Assembly: GCF_031453995.1 (NCBI RefSeq)
Contig: NZ_JAVDPZ010000010.1
Location: forward strand, 62,001-126,000
Origin: Nitrobacter vulgaris
GTDB lineage: Bacteria > Pseudomonadota > Alphaproteobacteria > Rhizobiales > Xanthobacteraceae
Length of the DNA: 64,000 bases
Direction of reading: 5' to 3'
In this document: positions 50,065-63,462 of the stretch, one piece after another
Layout: each line of letters starts with the position of its first letter
How positions within the stretch are numbered: the stretch's first letter is position 1
Notes under the pieces: model-generated
Told to the model about the DNA's origin: nothing
The model's database searches: none
What the model saw: the letters and a program-made list of their open reading frames with translations, nothing else
Translations under genes and position numbers: made by a program

Positions 50065-50784
50065 TCAGTTCGTGTTCCTGGCGTTGCCGACCAGCGTTGG
50101 CTTCTGGAGATAGTTGGGTGCGAAAACCTTCTGCAAATTCCGGATCTTCGGAAGGTCATGAGATGCAATATAGGGTTGGTCGGGATGCAGTGTCAGGTAA
50201 TCCTGATGATAGGTCTCGGCCGGAAAAAATCCCTGCAGCGTTCCAACCCTGGTCACGATCGGCTTGTTGTAGACCCAGGCGGCGTTGAGTTGGGCGATAT
50301 AGGTATCAGCGACTTTCTTCTGCTCGTCGTTGAGCGCGAAAATCTCCGAGCGATATTGTGTGCCGGTGTCCGGCCCCTGGCGGTTGAGCTGGGTCGGATC
50401 GTGCGCCACCGAGAAGAATATTTGCAGTATTTTTCCGTAGCTGATCCGCTTCGGATCGAACTTGATCTCGACCGATTCCGCGTGTCCCGTGGTGCCAGTG
50501 CTCACCAGTTCGTATTCGGCGGTTTTCCTCGCGCCGCCGGCATAACCCGAGACCGCGTTGACCACGCCGGCGGTGTGCTGGAACACCCCCTGCACGCCCC
50601 AGAAGCAGCCGCCGGCGATGACCGCGGTCTGGATGCCGTCGGCAGCCTTCACATCCAGGGCCGGCGGCGGAATGATCACGGCGTCTTCGGCGCGGGATGC
50701 TCCGGAAAGGAGCCCCGACAGCGCAACTGCGCCAACGACAGTAGCGGCGACGAAGGCATTACGGCCGAACGGATTGCGGGTCAT
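50065..50784 (-). CDS. msrA: Peptide-methionine (S)-S-oxide reductase, exported
   Basis: A 239-residue MsrA. A signal peptide (about 1-32, MTRNPFGRNAFVAATVVGAV, cut after SRA) targets it to the periplasm. The catalytic Cys60 is in GGCFWGVQGVF; GYAGGARKTAEYE, GHAESVEIKFDP and the His/Asp of the active site are kept. It repairs oxidised methionine in exported proteins. The start at 50784 follows AAGGA by 7 bases; the longer frame to 50853 is not a signal. First gene of the msrA-msrB pair. Confidence 0.93.
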   Translation of the reverse strand: MTRNPFGRNAFVAATVVGAVALSGLLSGASRAEDAVIIPPPALDVKAADGIQTAVIAGGCFWGVQGVFQHTAGVVNAVSGYAGGARKTAEYELVSTGTTGHAESVEIKFDPKRISYGKILQIFFSVAHDPTQLNRQGPDTGTQYRSEIFALNDEQKKVADTYIAQLNAAWVYNKPIVTRVGTLQGFFPAETYHQDYLTLHPDQPYIASHDLPKIRNLQKVFAPNYLQKPTLVGNARNTN

Positions 50785-50945
50785 GCGTGAGTCCTTGGCA
50801 CGGTTGAAAGGTATGCCGCACAACAGCGCCGCTTTCGCAGCATACGCGTTCAAGATACTTGGAGATGGCCGGTTTGGTTACTGGTCGTTATGTCTTGGCA
50901 GGCCACGAATCCGTGAGCGGCGTCCTTTGGGTGATGGCCGGCGGT

Positions 50946-50983
50946 ATAGCGCTTTCGAGCGAAGTGGATACCGGTTCGCGTGA
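50946..50983 (+). repeat. Dispersed repeat, family 1, truncated copy
   Basis: AGCGCTTTCGAGCGAAGTGG then ATACCGGTTCGCGTGAAAGG, after which the match breaks off. Same orientation as 13781 and 21050. It lies between msrA and the DUF7662-like gene. Confidence 0.75.
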
Positions 50984-51029
50984 AAGGCTCCAACGCGGGA
51001 AGCAGGCACGACTCGCTTCTTCGCTACAG

Positions 51030-51299
51030 CTACTTGAAGCGCGGCCGTTTTGCGTCGGCTCGGCGGAAACGCACCCCCTCCTTGTCGCCAAGACGCGTTG
51101 CGACGTAGCCGGCTTCGATGCAGGCTTCACGTTGCGGCATCCGTTCCTTCGCCGCACGTGTTGTATCCCACCACGACGCGCGCTGCGCCGCTCGCGGGAG
51201 ATCGTCTTCGATAATTTGCTCGATCTGCGCGAAGCTCAGGACGAATTCGATCTGCGTCTGTTGTTTCAGGTAATCGCGCAACGCATCGTAGTTCGGCAC
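51030..51299 (-). CDS. DUF7662-like small protein
   Basis: An 89-residue protein (starts MPNYDALRDYLKQQTQIEFV, GTG start at 51299). YDALRDYL...VLSFAQIEQIIEDDLP followed by SWWDTT and VRFRRAD matches the pattern of DUF7662, a small family of unknown function. It begins 4 bases after the galU stop, with TCAGGA of the galU end as its Shine-Dalgarno, so it is translated from the same message. Confidence 0.75.
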   Translation of the reverse strand: MPNYDALRDYLKQQTQIEFVLSFAQIEQIIEDDLPRAAQRASWWDTTRAAKERMPQREACIEAGYVATRLGDKEGVRFRRADAKRPRFK

Positions 51300-51303
51300 C
51301 TTA

Positions 51304-52179
51304 TTACGTCCTGAGATATTTCTTCATTTCCGCGCGCAGGCCCTCGCGAAGGTCGGGGCGCGCCATCCCGTAAGCGATATTGGCGCGCAGAAAACCCGCT
51401 CGCGAGCCGCAGTCGTGGCGCTCGCCAGCGAATTCGAGGCCATGGAAGGCTTGCGATTTCGACAGGCCGATCATGGCGTCGGTGAGCTGGATTTCGCCGC
51501 CGGCGCCGCGTTCCTGGCTTCCGAGAATTTCGAAGATCTCGGGCTGGAGAATGTAGCGCCCGGTGATGGAAAGGTTAGAGGGGGCTGTGCCCTTCGGCGG
51601 CTTCTCCACCATGCCCTCGATCTCGAAGGTATTGCCACTGCGCTTGCCGACGCCGCAGATCCCGTAATTGTGGGTCATGTCGTCGGGCACCGCTTCCACC
51701 GCGACAATGTTGGATTTTGGTCCGAGATTCTCCGCGGCCTGCATCATTTGCTTGAGGCAGCCCGGCGTGTTCAGCACCAGTTCGTCCGGCAGCACCACCG
51801 CGAAAGGCTCCGCGCCGACGATGTCGCGGGCGCACCACACCGCGTGGCCAAGCCCGAGCGGCGCCTGTTGTCGGGTAAAACTCACCGCGCCCGCTTCGGC
51901 CTGGAATTGAGCCAGCAGATCCATCTCGGTCTTTTTGCCGCGCGCCTTCAGCGTTTCGTCCAGTTCGAACTGGCGGTCGAAATGATCCTCGATTGCGCTC
52001 TTGTTGCGGCCGGTCACGAACACGAAATGCTCGATGCCGGCTTCCCTGGCTTCGTCGAACACGTATTGGATCAACGGCCGATCGACAATCGTGAGCATTT
52101 CTTTCGGTATGGCCTTGGTGGCAGGAAGAACGCGGGTGCCGAGGCCGGCAACCGGAAAAACGGCTTTGCGGATTTTCAT
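51304..52179 (-). CDS. galU: UTP-glucose-1-phosphate uridylyltransferase
   Basis: A 291-residue GalU making UDP-glucose for LPS, exopolysaccharide and trehalose. The nucleotide loop KAVFPVAGLGTRVLPATKAI is intact; QAPLGLGHAVWCARDIVG and the VLPDELVL segment bind UTP and Mg; VEKPPKGTAPSNLSITGRY contains the catalytic Lys. Length is normal. No Shine-Dalgarno of note. Followed by the DUF7662-like gene. Confidence 0.95.
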   Translation of the reverse strand: MKIRKAVFPVAGLGTRVLPATKAIPKEMLTIVDRPLIQYVFDEAREAGIEHFVFVTGRNKSAIEDHFDRQFELDETLKARGKKTEMDLLAQFQAEAGAVSFTRQQAPLGLGHAVWCARDIVGAEPFAVVLPDELVLNTPGCLKQMMQAAENLGPKSNIVAVEAVPDDMTHNYGICGVGKRSGNTFEIEGMVEKPPKGTAPSNLSITGRYILQPEIFEILGSQERGAGGEIQLTDAMIGLSKSQAFHGLEFAGERHDCGSRAGFLRANIAYGMARPDLREGLRAEMKKYLRT

Positions 52180-52514
52180 ATCGATTCTGTGGGTTGTTTT
52201 GCAGGCGGGATGATACGATCAGTTGATACGTTGTTAGCCGGTTTTGCAGCTGGGAACAAAGATGGATATGTGGTTGCTGCCGGTGGCCCTGTGGGGAAGC
52301 ATCATAAGATGCGGTGAATGTGTTCCTCTGTTCCCTGTCAGGTGCTCTGCCCTTCAAGCGGAGTTCCGTCGGCCCATGAACCGATTAGGTTCAAGCTGTG
52401 GCCGACTGTCCCCGGCAGGCAGGAAAAAGATACGCTGTTAAGCCGATGGAAACCGTGACAGGGCCTCCTGAGATCAGGATACTCCATCAAATATAGGTCA
52501 GATAAAGGTCCGGA
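52180..52514. other. Intergenic region, galU / transglycosylase
   Basis: Divergent promoter region of about 335 bases. GCATC-ATAA-GATGC (around 52300) is a minor hairpin. GGAAC at 52254 has no CGTT at the right distance. Nothing else recognised. Confidence 0.45.
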
Positions 52515-53954
52515 ATGGTTGCGACTGTGATGCAAGGATGGATGCGCGGAATAGGTATGGCGGCCGTTTTAGCGCTAGCAGTGCTTGTGCCGCCAGGCGA
52601 GGCGCGCGCCCAGGCATCGAATGGCAACGGCATCCAGGGTTTTCTTGACAACCTTTTCACCGGGTCGGTCGAGAATGGCGGGCAGGGCGCGTCCCTGCCG
52701 CCGCGCGGCGGATCGGAGCAGCTTCAGCCCGCCCCGAAGCAGGCCGCAGGTTCGGAGGCGTTGCCCTGGAGCGGCGAGGACGGCGCGTCCGGTCATCCGC
52801 TGATGACTGCGAGCGCGATTCGTCAAGCCGCGGCGAATTTCCAGAACTGCGTTGCGGCCATGTGGCCCGACGCGGCGCGACGTCACGTTACGCGTGAAAA
52901 TTTCGAGCGCTTCACTGCGGGACTGTCGCCCGATCTCCGCATCATGGACCTGATGGACTCGCAGCCGGAATTCACCAAGGCGATCTGGGATTATCTCGAT
53001 ATCCTGGTCAACGATGCGCGGCTCGCGCGTGGCCGCGAAGTCCTCGCGAGCTACAAGCGCCAGTTCGACGCGGCGGAGAAGGCCTATGGTGTTGACCGTT
53101 ACGCCATCGCGGCGATCTGGGGCATCGAGTCGAATTATTCGACGCGGATAGGTGATCGCAGCGTGCTGCAATCGACTGCGACGCTGGCGTGCATCGGCCG
53201 CCGCCAGACATATTTCCGGGACGAGTTTCTGGCCGCGCTTGAGATCCTCAATCGGGGCGATCTGCGACCGGAGCAGATGCACGGCTCATGGGCGGGCGCG
53301 TTCGGCCCGACGCAGTTCATGCCGACGGCATTCAAACGTTACGCGGTTGATGGCGACGGCGATGGCCGACGCGACGTGGTCGACGATCCCGCCGACCTGA
53401 TCGCATCCACCGCCAACAACCTGAAGAAAGACGGTTGGCAGACCGGCAGGGCTTGGGGTTACGAAGTGGTCGTTCCTAAAAACTTCGACTACATGCTGGC
53501 GGACAGCGCCAAAGCGATGACGCTTGCACAGTGGGAGCATCTCGGCATCCGGCGTGCCGGCAACAAGGCGTTCCCGTATTCCTCCGACCGCGCCTATCTG
53601 CTTGCGCCCGCTGGCGCTGGGGGACCGGGTTTTCTGATGTTGCAGAATTTCCGGGTCTTCATGAAGTACAACCCGGCGGAGGCCTATGCGCTGGCGATCG
53701 GCCACTTTGCCGATCGGTTGCGCGGCGGGGAACCCTTCGTGCAGCCGTGGCCACGGCAGGAGCGGGTGCTATCCCGTGCCGAGCGGCTCGAGTTACAGCA
53801 GCTATTGGTCCGGCAGGGCTTTTATCGCGGAACTCCCGACGGCCAGATCGGTAGCCAGACGCGGGAGGCACTGCGCGGCTTTCAGGCTTCTGTCGGGGCG
53901 CCTGCCGATGGTTTTGCATCGTCCGACGCGCTGGAACGGTTGCGGCGGCGGTAG
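52515..53954 (+). CDS. Lytic murein transglycosylase (MltB/SLT-2 type)
   Basis: A 479-residue exported enzyme that cleaves peptidoglycan glycan strands to anhydro-muropeptides. Signal peptide about 1-33 (VLALAVLVPPGEARA). The catalytic SLT_2 domain (about 105-400) has the acid Glu in IWGIESNYSTRIGD and later GSWAGAFGPTQFMPTAFK and VVDDPADLIASTANNL. A peptidoglycan-binding type 1 domain ends the protein (about 415-475, ELQQLLVRQGFYRGTPDGQIG). The Pro/Gly-rich stretch 50-90 is a linker. It is probably outer-membrane or periplasmic and active in wall remodelling. Confidence 0.93.
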   Translation: MVATVMQGWMRGIGMAAVLALAVLVPPGEARAQASNGNGIQGFLDNLFTGSVENGGQGASLPPRGGSEQLQPAPKQAAGSEALPWSGEDGASGHPLMTASAIRQAAANFQNCVAAMWPDAARRHVTRENFERFTAGLSPDLRIMDLMDSQPEFTKAIWDYLDILVNDARLARGREVLASYKRQFDAAEKAYGVDRYAIAAIWGIESNYSTRIGDRSVLQSTATLACIGRRQTYFRDEFLAALEILNRGDLRPEQMHGSWAGAFGPTQFMPTAFKRYAVDGDGDGRRDVVDDPADLIASTANNLKKDGWQTGRAWGYEVVVPKNFDYMLADSAKAMTLAQWEHLGIRRAGNKAFPYSSDRAYLLAPAGAGGPGFLMLQNFRVFMKYNPAEAYALAIGHFADRLRGGEPFVQPWPRQERVLSRAERLELQQLLVRQGFYRGTPDGQIGSQTREALRGFQASVGAPADGFASSDALERLRRR

Positions 53955-54008
53955 GGCCTGGCCGAGCATCAAGGTAATACCCAGGGAATGGCGTACTGCG
54001 TACTTGAA

Positions 54009-54057
54009 GCCGCAAGCTTACACCCCGCTTTTGGCGTGAAAATCGCCCGCTTGCGGC
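54009..54057. other. Inverted repeat between mltB-type gene and DUF459 gene
   Basis: GCCGCAAGC (54009-54017) / GCTTGCGGC (54049-54057), 31-base loop, in the 150-base gap. It may end the transglycosylase message or structure the next leader. Confidence 0.5.
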
Positions 54058-54106
54058 CCGATTTCGTTATTATGGCATTGTCAGGCTTTCCTTTGCGATT
54101 GAGCGT

Positions 54107-55750
54107 ATGTCCGGACCCAAATCGCTGCTTCGCCGACTAACCCAACGCGGACCATGGATCGCGCTGGCGGTCGTTGTTGTGACGCTGGCCGCCGCGCCTG
54201 CGTCGGCGCAGTTTTTCAACTTCGGTTTTGACCGCCCGGCGTCAGCCCCGGCGCGTCGCGGCGGAGGTGGGGGCGGAGGCTGGTTCGGCTCGGACAATCC
54301 TTTCTTCGCACCCTTTCAACAACCGCCGCCAAGGCAACAACAACAACAGCAGCAGCGGCCAGCCGAAAATAATTCACACGCGCCACCGTCTGAAAAGCGG
54401 GACACGGTGCCCGAGCGTAATGTGCTGGTGCTCGGCGACGCCATGGCCGACTGGCTTGCTTATGGCCTCGAGGATGCTCTCAGCGAGACGCCCGACATGG
54501 GCGTGATCCGCAAGCATAAGACGGTTTCCGGCCTCATTCGCTATCAGCCGAAGGGCGAGCCCGCGGATTGGGCGGCCGCGGCGAAAGCCATTCTTGCGAC
54601 CGAAAGACCGGATGCCATCGTGGTGATGCTCGGGTTGCACGATCGCACGTCGATTCGCGAAGTGCCGGAAAAGGACAAGAGCGGCAAGACGGACGACAAA
54701 GCTGACGACAAGAAAAAGGCCGATGCTGACAAGAAGGAGGGAGCCAAGAACGACAAGACGGATGAAGCCGCCACCGAGTCCGACGGAAAGCCGGCCGATT
54801 CCGAACTATCTCCGGACGAGGCCGTCGGCGATCAGTCCGCCATTGCCAAGGAGAAAAGCGCACGTTCGCCCAACGGAGTTGCCGAGTTCCGCAGCGATCG
54901 CTGGGCCGACCTCTACAGCAAAAAGATCGACGAAATGATCACGGTGCTCAAGTCGAAGGGCGTGCCGGTGTTCTGGGTCGCCTTGCCTGCTTTGCGCGGT
55001 ACAAAATCAACTGCCGAGATGCTGTTCCTCAACTCGCTTTATCGGGATGCTGCGGGTAAGGCGGGTATCACATACGTCGATATCTGGGACGGGTTCGTCG
55101 ACGAGGCTGGCCGTTATATCCAACAGGGGCCGGATTTCGAAGGTCAGACCCGCCGTCTGCGCTCATACGACGGCGTATTCTTCACCAGGGCGGGCGCGCG
55201 CAAGCTCGCCCATTATGTCGAGCGTGAGATCACGCGCGTGCTGGCGGCGCGGTCGGGGCCGGTCGCAATCCCCACTGAGCCTGGTACGCCCGACACCGAC
55301 ATTAAACCGGGGCAGCCGGCGCCGCGTCCGCTGGCTGGACCGATCGTGCCATTGGTGGCCTCCTCATTCGGGACCGACCAGTTGCTCGGTGGTCCCGGCA
55401 GCCGCCCCGCGGCGATCGACGCGCTGGCTGCGCGAACGCTGGTGAGGGGCGAACCGTTATCCGCGCCCGCCGGGCGTGCCGACGATTTCGTCTGGCCGCG
55501 GCGCGAGGTCGGCCTTGAACCAGCCAAGGGCGATGTGCCGGTTGCCGGGGCATCGGAGGGTAACAACGCCGCTTCGGCCACGAAGCCGAACAAGCCGCGA
55601 CCCGTTTCTTCCGCTCAGCAAGCGCAGTCGAACGGATCGTCGGGAGCCCGCGCCTTCTCGCCTGCGCAGGCGGGAAGATCGCAAGCGCCGTCACGTCCGC
55701 CTGCTGCTTTCGGACTGCCAGGATTCTTTTCGGATCTGTTCTCGCGATAG
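54107..55750 (+). CDS. DUF459 SGNH-fold protein, probably non-catalytic
   Basis: A 547-residue exported protein. Signal 1-34. Gly-rich and poly-Gln stretches (51-58, 77-83) are followed by the SGNH/DUF459 domain (about 104-380). Block I reads GDA (110-112) instead of GDS, block III GLHD (176-179) instead of GxND, and block V DGVFFT (355-360) instead of DGVHFT, so nucleophile, oxyanion Asn and catalytic His are all replaced. A highly charged Lys/Asp insert (about 187-245) splits the domain. The C-terminal 150 residues are Pro/Ala-rich. It lies 150 bases after a murein transglycosylase; a structural or binding role at the cell wall is a guess. Confidence 0.85.
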   Translation: MSGPKSLLRRLTQRGPWIALAVVVVTLAAAPASAQFFNFGFDRPASAPARRGGGGGGGWFGSDNPFFAPFQQPPPRQQQQQQQRPAENNSHAPPSEKRDTVPERNVLVLGDAMADWLAYGLEDALSETPDMGVIRKHKTVSGLIRYQPKGEPADWAAAAKAILATERPDAIVVMLGLHDRTSIREVPEKDKSGKTDDKADDKKKADADKKEGAKNDKTDEAATESDGKPADSELSPDEAVGDQSAIAKEKSARSPNGVAEFRSDRWADLYSKKIDEMITVLKSKGVPVFWVALPALRGTKSTAEMLFLNSLYRDAAGKAGITYVDIWDGFVDEAGRYIQQGPDFEGQTRRLRSYDGVFFTRAGARKLAHYVEREITRVLAARSGPVAIPTEPGTPDTDIKPGQPAPRPLAGPIVPLVASSFGTDQLLGGPGSRPAAIDALAARTLVRGEPLSAPAGRADDFVWPRREVGLEPAKGDVPVAGASEGNNAASATKPNKPRPVSSAQQAQSNGSSGARAFSPAQAGRSQAPSRPPAAFGLPGFFSDLFSR

Positions 55751-55888
55751 TTGCCGAATCGGCCCGACGTTTCGATTCATGACTGCGCTGACAAAAGGAA
55801 AGCAATCAGAAGGCAACTATATTTTTTGTTTGATGCGTTGTTTCGCGCACATTCGCTTCATGCGAGCACGATAAGGTTCGCTGCGGTC

Positions 55889-56242
55889 TTATTCTCCCAG
55901 CTGTGCCCTGTAGTCGTCGAGTACGCCTTGCACGCGGTAGCAACTCGTTGCGTCAGGCGTGAAGCTCACCCACTTTTTCTCCGCCTCAACGAACACCTGC
56001 GAATTCTTTTTGCCGTGCGCGTCGCCGGTTGCCATGTTTTCCTTGTCGGATTTCGAAAGATAGGGATCGAGCGCTCTCAGAAGATACTCAGCTTGACCGG
56101 GCGTAATCAGGTTCTGTTCCTCGCAACGCGCGGCAGCGGCGAAGAATGAGCCGGCGCTAACGGCGACATAGCGGGACATTGCCTGTGCAGGTGCGATCGG
56201 AAGGATGACGATCAAGAAAACCACCCAACGCGATGTCGCCAC
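55889..56242 (-). CDS. Exported hypothetical protein
   Basis: A 117-residue protein with an N-terminal signal (ATSRWVVFLIVILPIAPAQA). The mature part (about 95 residues) has two Cys (ARCEEQN and TSCYRVQG) that could form a disulfide and a helical core (ITPGQAEYLLRALDPYLSKSD). I start at the GTG at 56242, behind a G-rich stretch; a GTG at 56257 in the same frame is possible. No family recognised. Single gene convergent with DUF459. Confidence 0.68.
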   Translation of the reverse strand: MATSRWVVFLIVILPIAPAQAMSRYVAVSAGSFFAAAARCEEQNLITPGQAEYLLRALDPYLSKSDKENMATGDAHGKKNSQVFVEAEKKWVSFTPDATSCYRVQGVLDDYRAQLGE

Positions 56243-56446
56243 TTCGCCGCCCCCCACTTTGTCATGACAGTAACGTGCGGAGGACGGCGATCAATTCACA
56301 GATTGTCACTGTGCACGGTTTACGTTCGGCGTGTGGATGATTGGCGATGCATGCCTACAAATTGGCCAATTCCAAGATGAGATCGGTTGCCGGGGCGGCC
56401 TTGATAACGACCAGAAATGATGCCGCCGAATAACAAGCCGCGCGGC

Positions 56447-57901
56447 TCATCGTGGCAGCGTGGTAGATCCCATAAGCATCTGGTCGATGGCGCGAGCACA
56501 CAGGCGCCCCTCGCGGATCGCCCATACGACCAGCGATTGGCCGCGGCGCATGTCGCCGGCCGAGAACACTTTTGGTAGCGAGGTTTGAAAGTCCTGCGTA
56601 TTGGCGCAGACGTTGCCACGCTGGTCGAGGTCGAGGCCGAGCGTCTTGAGCAGACCCTCGTGCACCGGATGCACAAAGCCCATCGCCAGCAGCACGAGAT
56701 CGGCTTCCAGCGCGAAGTCACTGCCTGCGATCGGCTGAAACTTGCTGTCGACATGTGCGCAGTGCAGCTTGGTCACCTTGCCGTCGATGCCGGAAAATTT
56801 CTGAGTCAGGACCGCGTAGTCGCGCTTGGCGCCCTCGGCCTGACTCGACGATGTGCGCATCTTCAAGGGCCAGTTGGGCCAGGTCAGCGCCTTGTTCTCA
56901 TGCTCCGGCGGCGCCGGCATGATTTCGAGCTGAGTCACCGATTTAGCGCCCTGCCGGAACGAGGTGCCAATGCAGTCCGAGCCGGTGTCGCCGCCGCCAA
57001 TCACCACCACGTTCTTTCCGGTCGCGAAGATGTCCGGCGCTTCGAACTTTTCGTTGCCATTGCGACGATTCTGCTGCGGCAGGAAATCCATCGCGAAGTG
57101 AATGCCGTCGAGATCGCGGCCGGGGATCGGCAGATCGCGTGGCGCTTCCGCGCCGCCAGTCAAAGCCACCGCGTCATAATCTCCGACGAGCTGCGCCGGA
57201 TCGATCGCGTCGGCCGCGCTGCCGCCGACCGGCTTGCCGTAGTGGAAGATCACGCCCTCGGCCTGCATCTGCGCCAGGCGGCGATCAATGATGTGTTTTT
57301 CCATCTTGAAGTCGGGAATGCCGTAGCGCAGCAGCCCGCCGGCCTTTGCGTTCTTCTCGTAGACATGCACTTCGTGGCCGGCGCGCGCGAGCTGCTGCGC
57401 GCAAGCAAGGCCGGCCGGGCCGGAGCCGACCACGGCGACTTTCTTGCCGGTCATTTGCGCCGTGACCTCCGGCTTCAGCCAGCCATTGTCCCAGGCGCGG
57501 TCGACGATGGCGCATTCGATCGTCTTGATGGTGACGGGATTGTCGTCGATGTTTAGCGTGCAGGAGGCTTCGCACGGTGCCGGACAAATGCGACCCGTGA
57601 ACTCCGGAAAGTTATTGGTGGAGTGAAGCGTTCGCGAGGCTTCCTCCCAATTGCCCTGATAGACGAGGTCGTTGAAGTCGGGGATCTGGTTGTTGACCGG
57701 GCAGCCGGATGTGCCCGGCGCGACCGAGCCGGTGCCGTGACAATAGGGGATGCCGCAGTTCATGCAGCGCGCAGCCTGGTCGCGCGTCTCTTTCTCGGAT
57801 AGCGGGATCACGAACTCCTTGAAGTTCTTCACACGCTCGCTGACCGGCGCATATTTGCGGTCGTTGCGGTCAATCTCGAGAAAACCTGTAATTTTACCCA
57901 C
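56447..57901 (-). CDS. gltD: Glutamate synthase, small (beta) subunit
   Basis: A 484-residue NADPH-dependent oxidoreductase subunit of GOGAT. N-terminal cysteines CMNCGIPYCHG and GCPVNN bind two 4Fe-4S clusters. VVGSGPAGLACAQQLARAG is the FAD site and VVIGGGDTGSDCIGTS the NADPH site. It passes electrons to GltB for glutamate formation from glutamine and 2-oxoglutarate. GTG start at 57901. It lies 12 bases after a 57-codon membrane ORF that follows gltB. Confidence 0.96.
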   Translation of the reverse strand: MGKITGFLEIDRNDRKYAPVSERVKNFKEFVIPLSEKETRDQAARCMNCGIPYCHGTGSVAPGTSGCPVNNQIPDFNDLVYQGNWEEASRTLHSTNNFPEFTGRICPAPCEASCTLNIDDNPVTIKTIECAIVDRAWDNGWLKPEVTAQMTGKKVAVVGSGPAGLACAQQLARAGHEVHVYEKNAKAGGLLRYGIPDFKMEKHIIDRRLAQMQAEGVIFHYGKPVGGSAADAIDPAQLVGDYDAVALTGGAEAPRDLPIPGRDLDGIHFAMDFLPQQNRRNGNEKFEAPDIFATGKNVVVIGGGDTGSDCIGTSFRQGAKSVTQLEIMPAPPEHENKALTWPNWPLKMRTSSSQAEGAKRDYAVLTQKFSGIDGKVTKLHCAHVDSKFQPIAGSDFALEADLVLLAMGFVHPVHEGLLKTLGLDLDQRGNVCANTQDFQTSLPKVFSAGDMRRGQSLVVWAIREGRLCARAIDQMLMGSTTLPR

Positions 57902-57913
57902 GGCTGTTCACAC

Positions 57914-58087
57914 TCACGGTAGAAAAAAGGGAAAGAAGTACCTGTAACTAAACCCGATCACTGCACCCAGAACCAACATCCATGGCTCCAGCGTACCGTT
58001 GACGAGATAAGCTGCGAGAGGCACTGCCAGCGCAACTGTTAACGACAGCAGCCGATGTACGGTCGCGAGTTGCTTTTGCCACGCCAT
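57914..58087 (-). CDS. Small membrane protein between gltB and gltD
   Basis: A 57-residue frame: ATG at 58087, stop at 57914. It begins MAWQKQLATVHRLL, then has two hydrophobic segments (LTVALAVPLAAYLV, residues 16-29, and WMLVLGAVIGFSYRYFF, residues 36-52) joined by NGTLEP, and ends PFFLP. It starts 5 bases after the gltB stop and ends 12 bases before the gltD start, so it occupies the exact gap of the operon. The two-helix hairpin, basic N-terminus and tight spacing favour coding. I do not know a family. It may tether GOGAT to the membrane or be an uncharacterised subunit. Confidence 0.62.
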   Translation of the reverse strand: MAWQKQLATVHRLLSLTVALAVPLAAYLVNGTLEPWMLVLGAVIGFSYRYFFPFFLP

Positions 58088-58092
58088 TCAAC

Positions 58093-62841
<4,749 letters not shown>

Positions 62842-63396
62842 CTTAACTCCAGTACCCTTTCCCGGCCGGGATTTTCCATTCCGAAACGTCATCTGCGTCT
62901 TGGCGCCCCGTCGACGGTCGTGGCACCGATCGACAACTTTGGAGCACCACCCATACGCCGAGAGCCGAAGTTTTAGAGTTCAAACCAGGGCGCTCAAATC
63001 CCCGGCAGACTATGGCTCGTCATGCCCGACCGCTTCGGAGGACCGCATTTCGCGGCAAGAGCTCTGCCAAGCCGATCGTCGAAACGCCGACAGTCGAGAA
63101 TTAAGACAGTGTTGCTGTCCTAACTGTGACATTGCCAAATTTTTCTCTAACACACAAGCGTCTGAAAGTCCCTGATTGCGTGGCGGATGTGCGGCACGGC
63201 GCCCCGAATTTGCAGCAAACACGCCCTGGTCTCAAGGACTGCCCGATTCGGTGCCGAGATCGCTCCGCGGTGAAGTTGCGCCGGAGCGGCCATTGACGTT
63301 CAGGCCCAGGTGCCGGCAACGTCCGAATTCGACTGCCCGACCAGGCGCGGATGACCAAAACGGGTTATCCACCATCGGCAAAATGCCGGGGCCGCG
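62842..63396. other. Intergenic region upstream of gltB
   Basis: About 555 bases from the gltB start to the hsp20 terminator. Presumably the gltB promoter lies here. AT-rich AAATTTTTCTCTAA at 63138-63151. One DnaA-box-like TTATCCACC at 63365-63373 stands alone. No GlnG/NtrC site or repeat recognised; several short frames lack Shine-Dalgarno sequences. Confidence 0.45.
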
Positions 63397-63424
63397 CAAA
63401 AAACGCCCCGGTCTTGCCGGGGCG
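63396..63424 (-). terminator. Terminator of hsp20
   Basis: CGCCCCGG (63404-63411) / CCGGGGCG (63417-63424), TCTTG loop. On the minus strand TTTTTTGC follows. Classic intrinsic terminator 39 bases past the hsp20 stop. Confidence 0.9.
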
Positions 63425-63462
63425 CTGCGGTTTCTAATGACCCGAGGGTCGAAACGATCAGA

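Noticed and set aside
56585..57556. 323-codon plus-strand frame opposite gltD
   Set aside because: Shadow of gltD, low-complexity Arg/Ala/Val.
63365..63373. DnaA-box-like TTATCCACC
   Set aside because: A single near match without companions or AT-rich unwinding region; not an origin.
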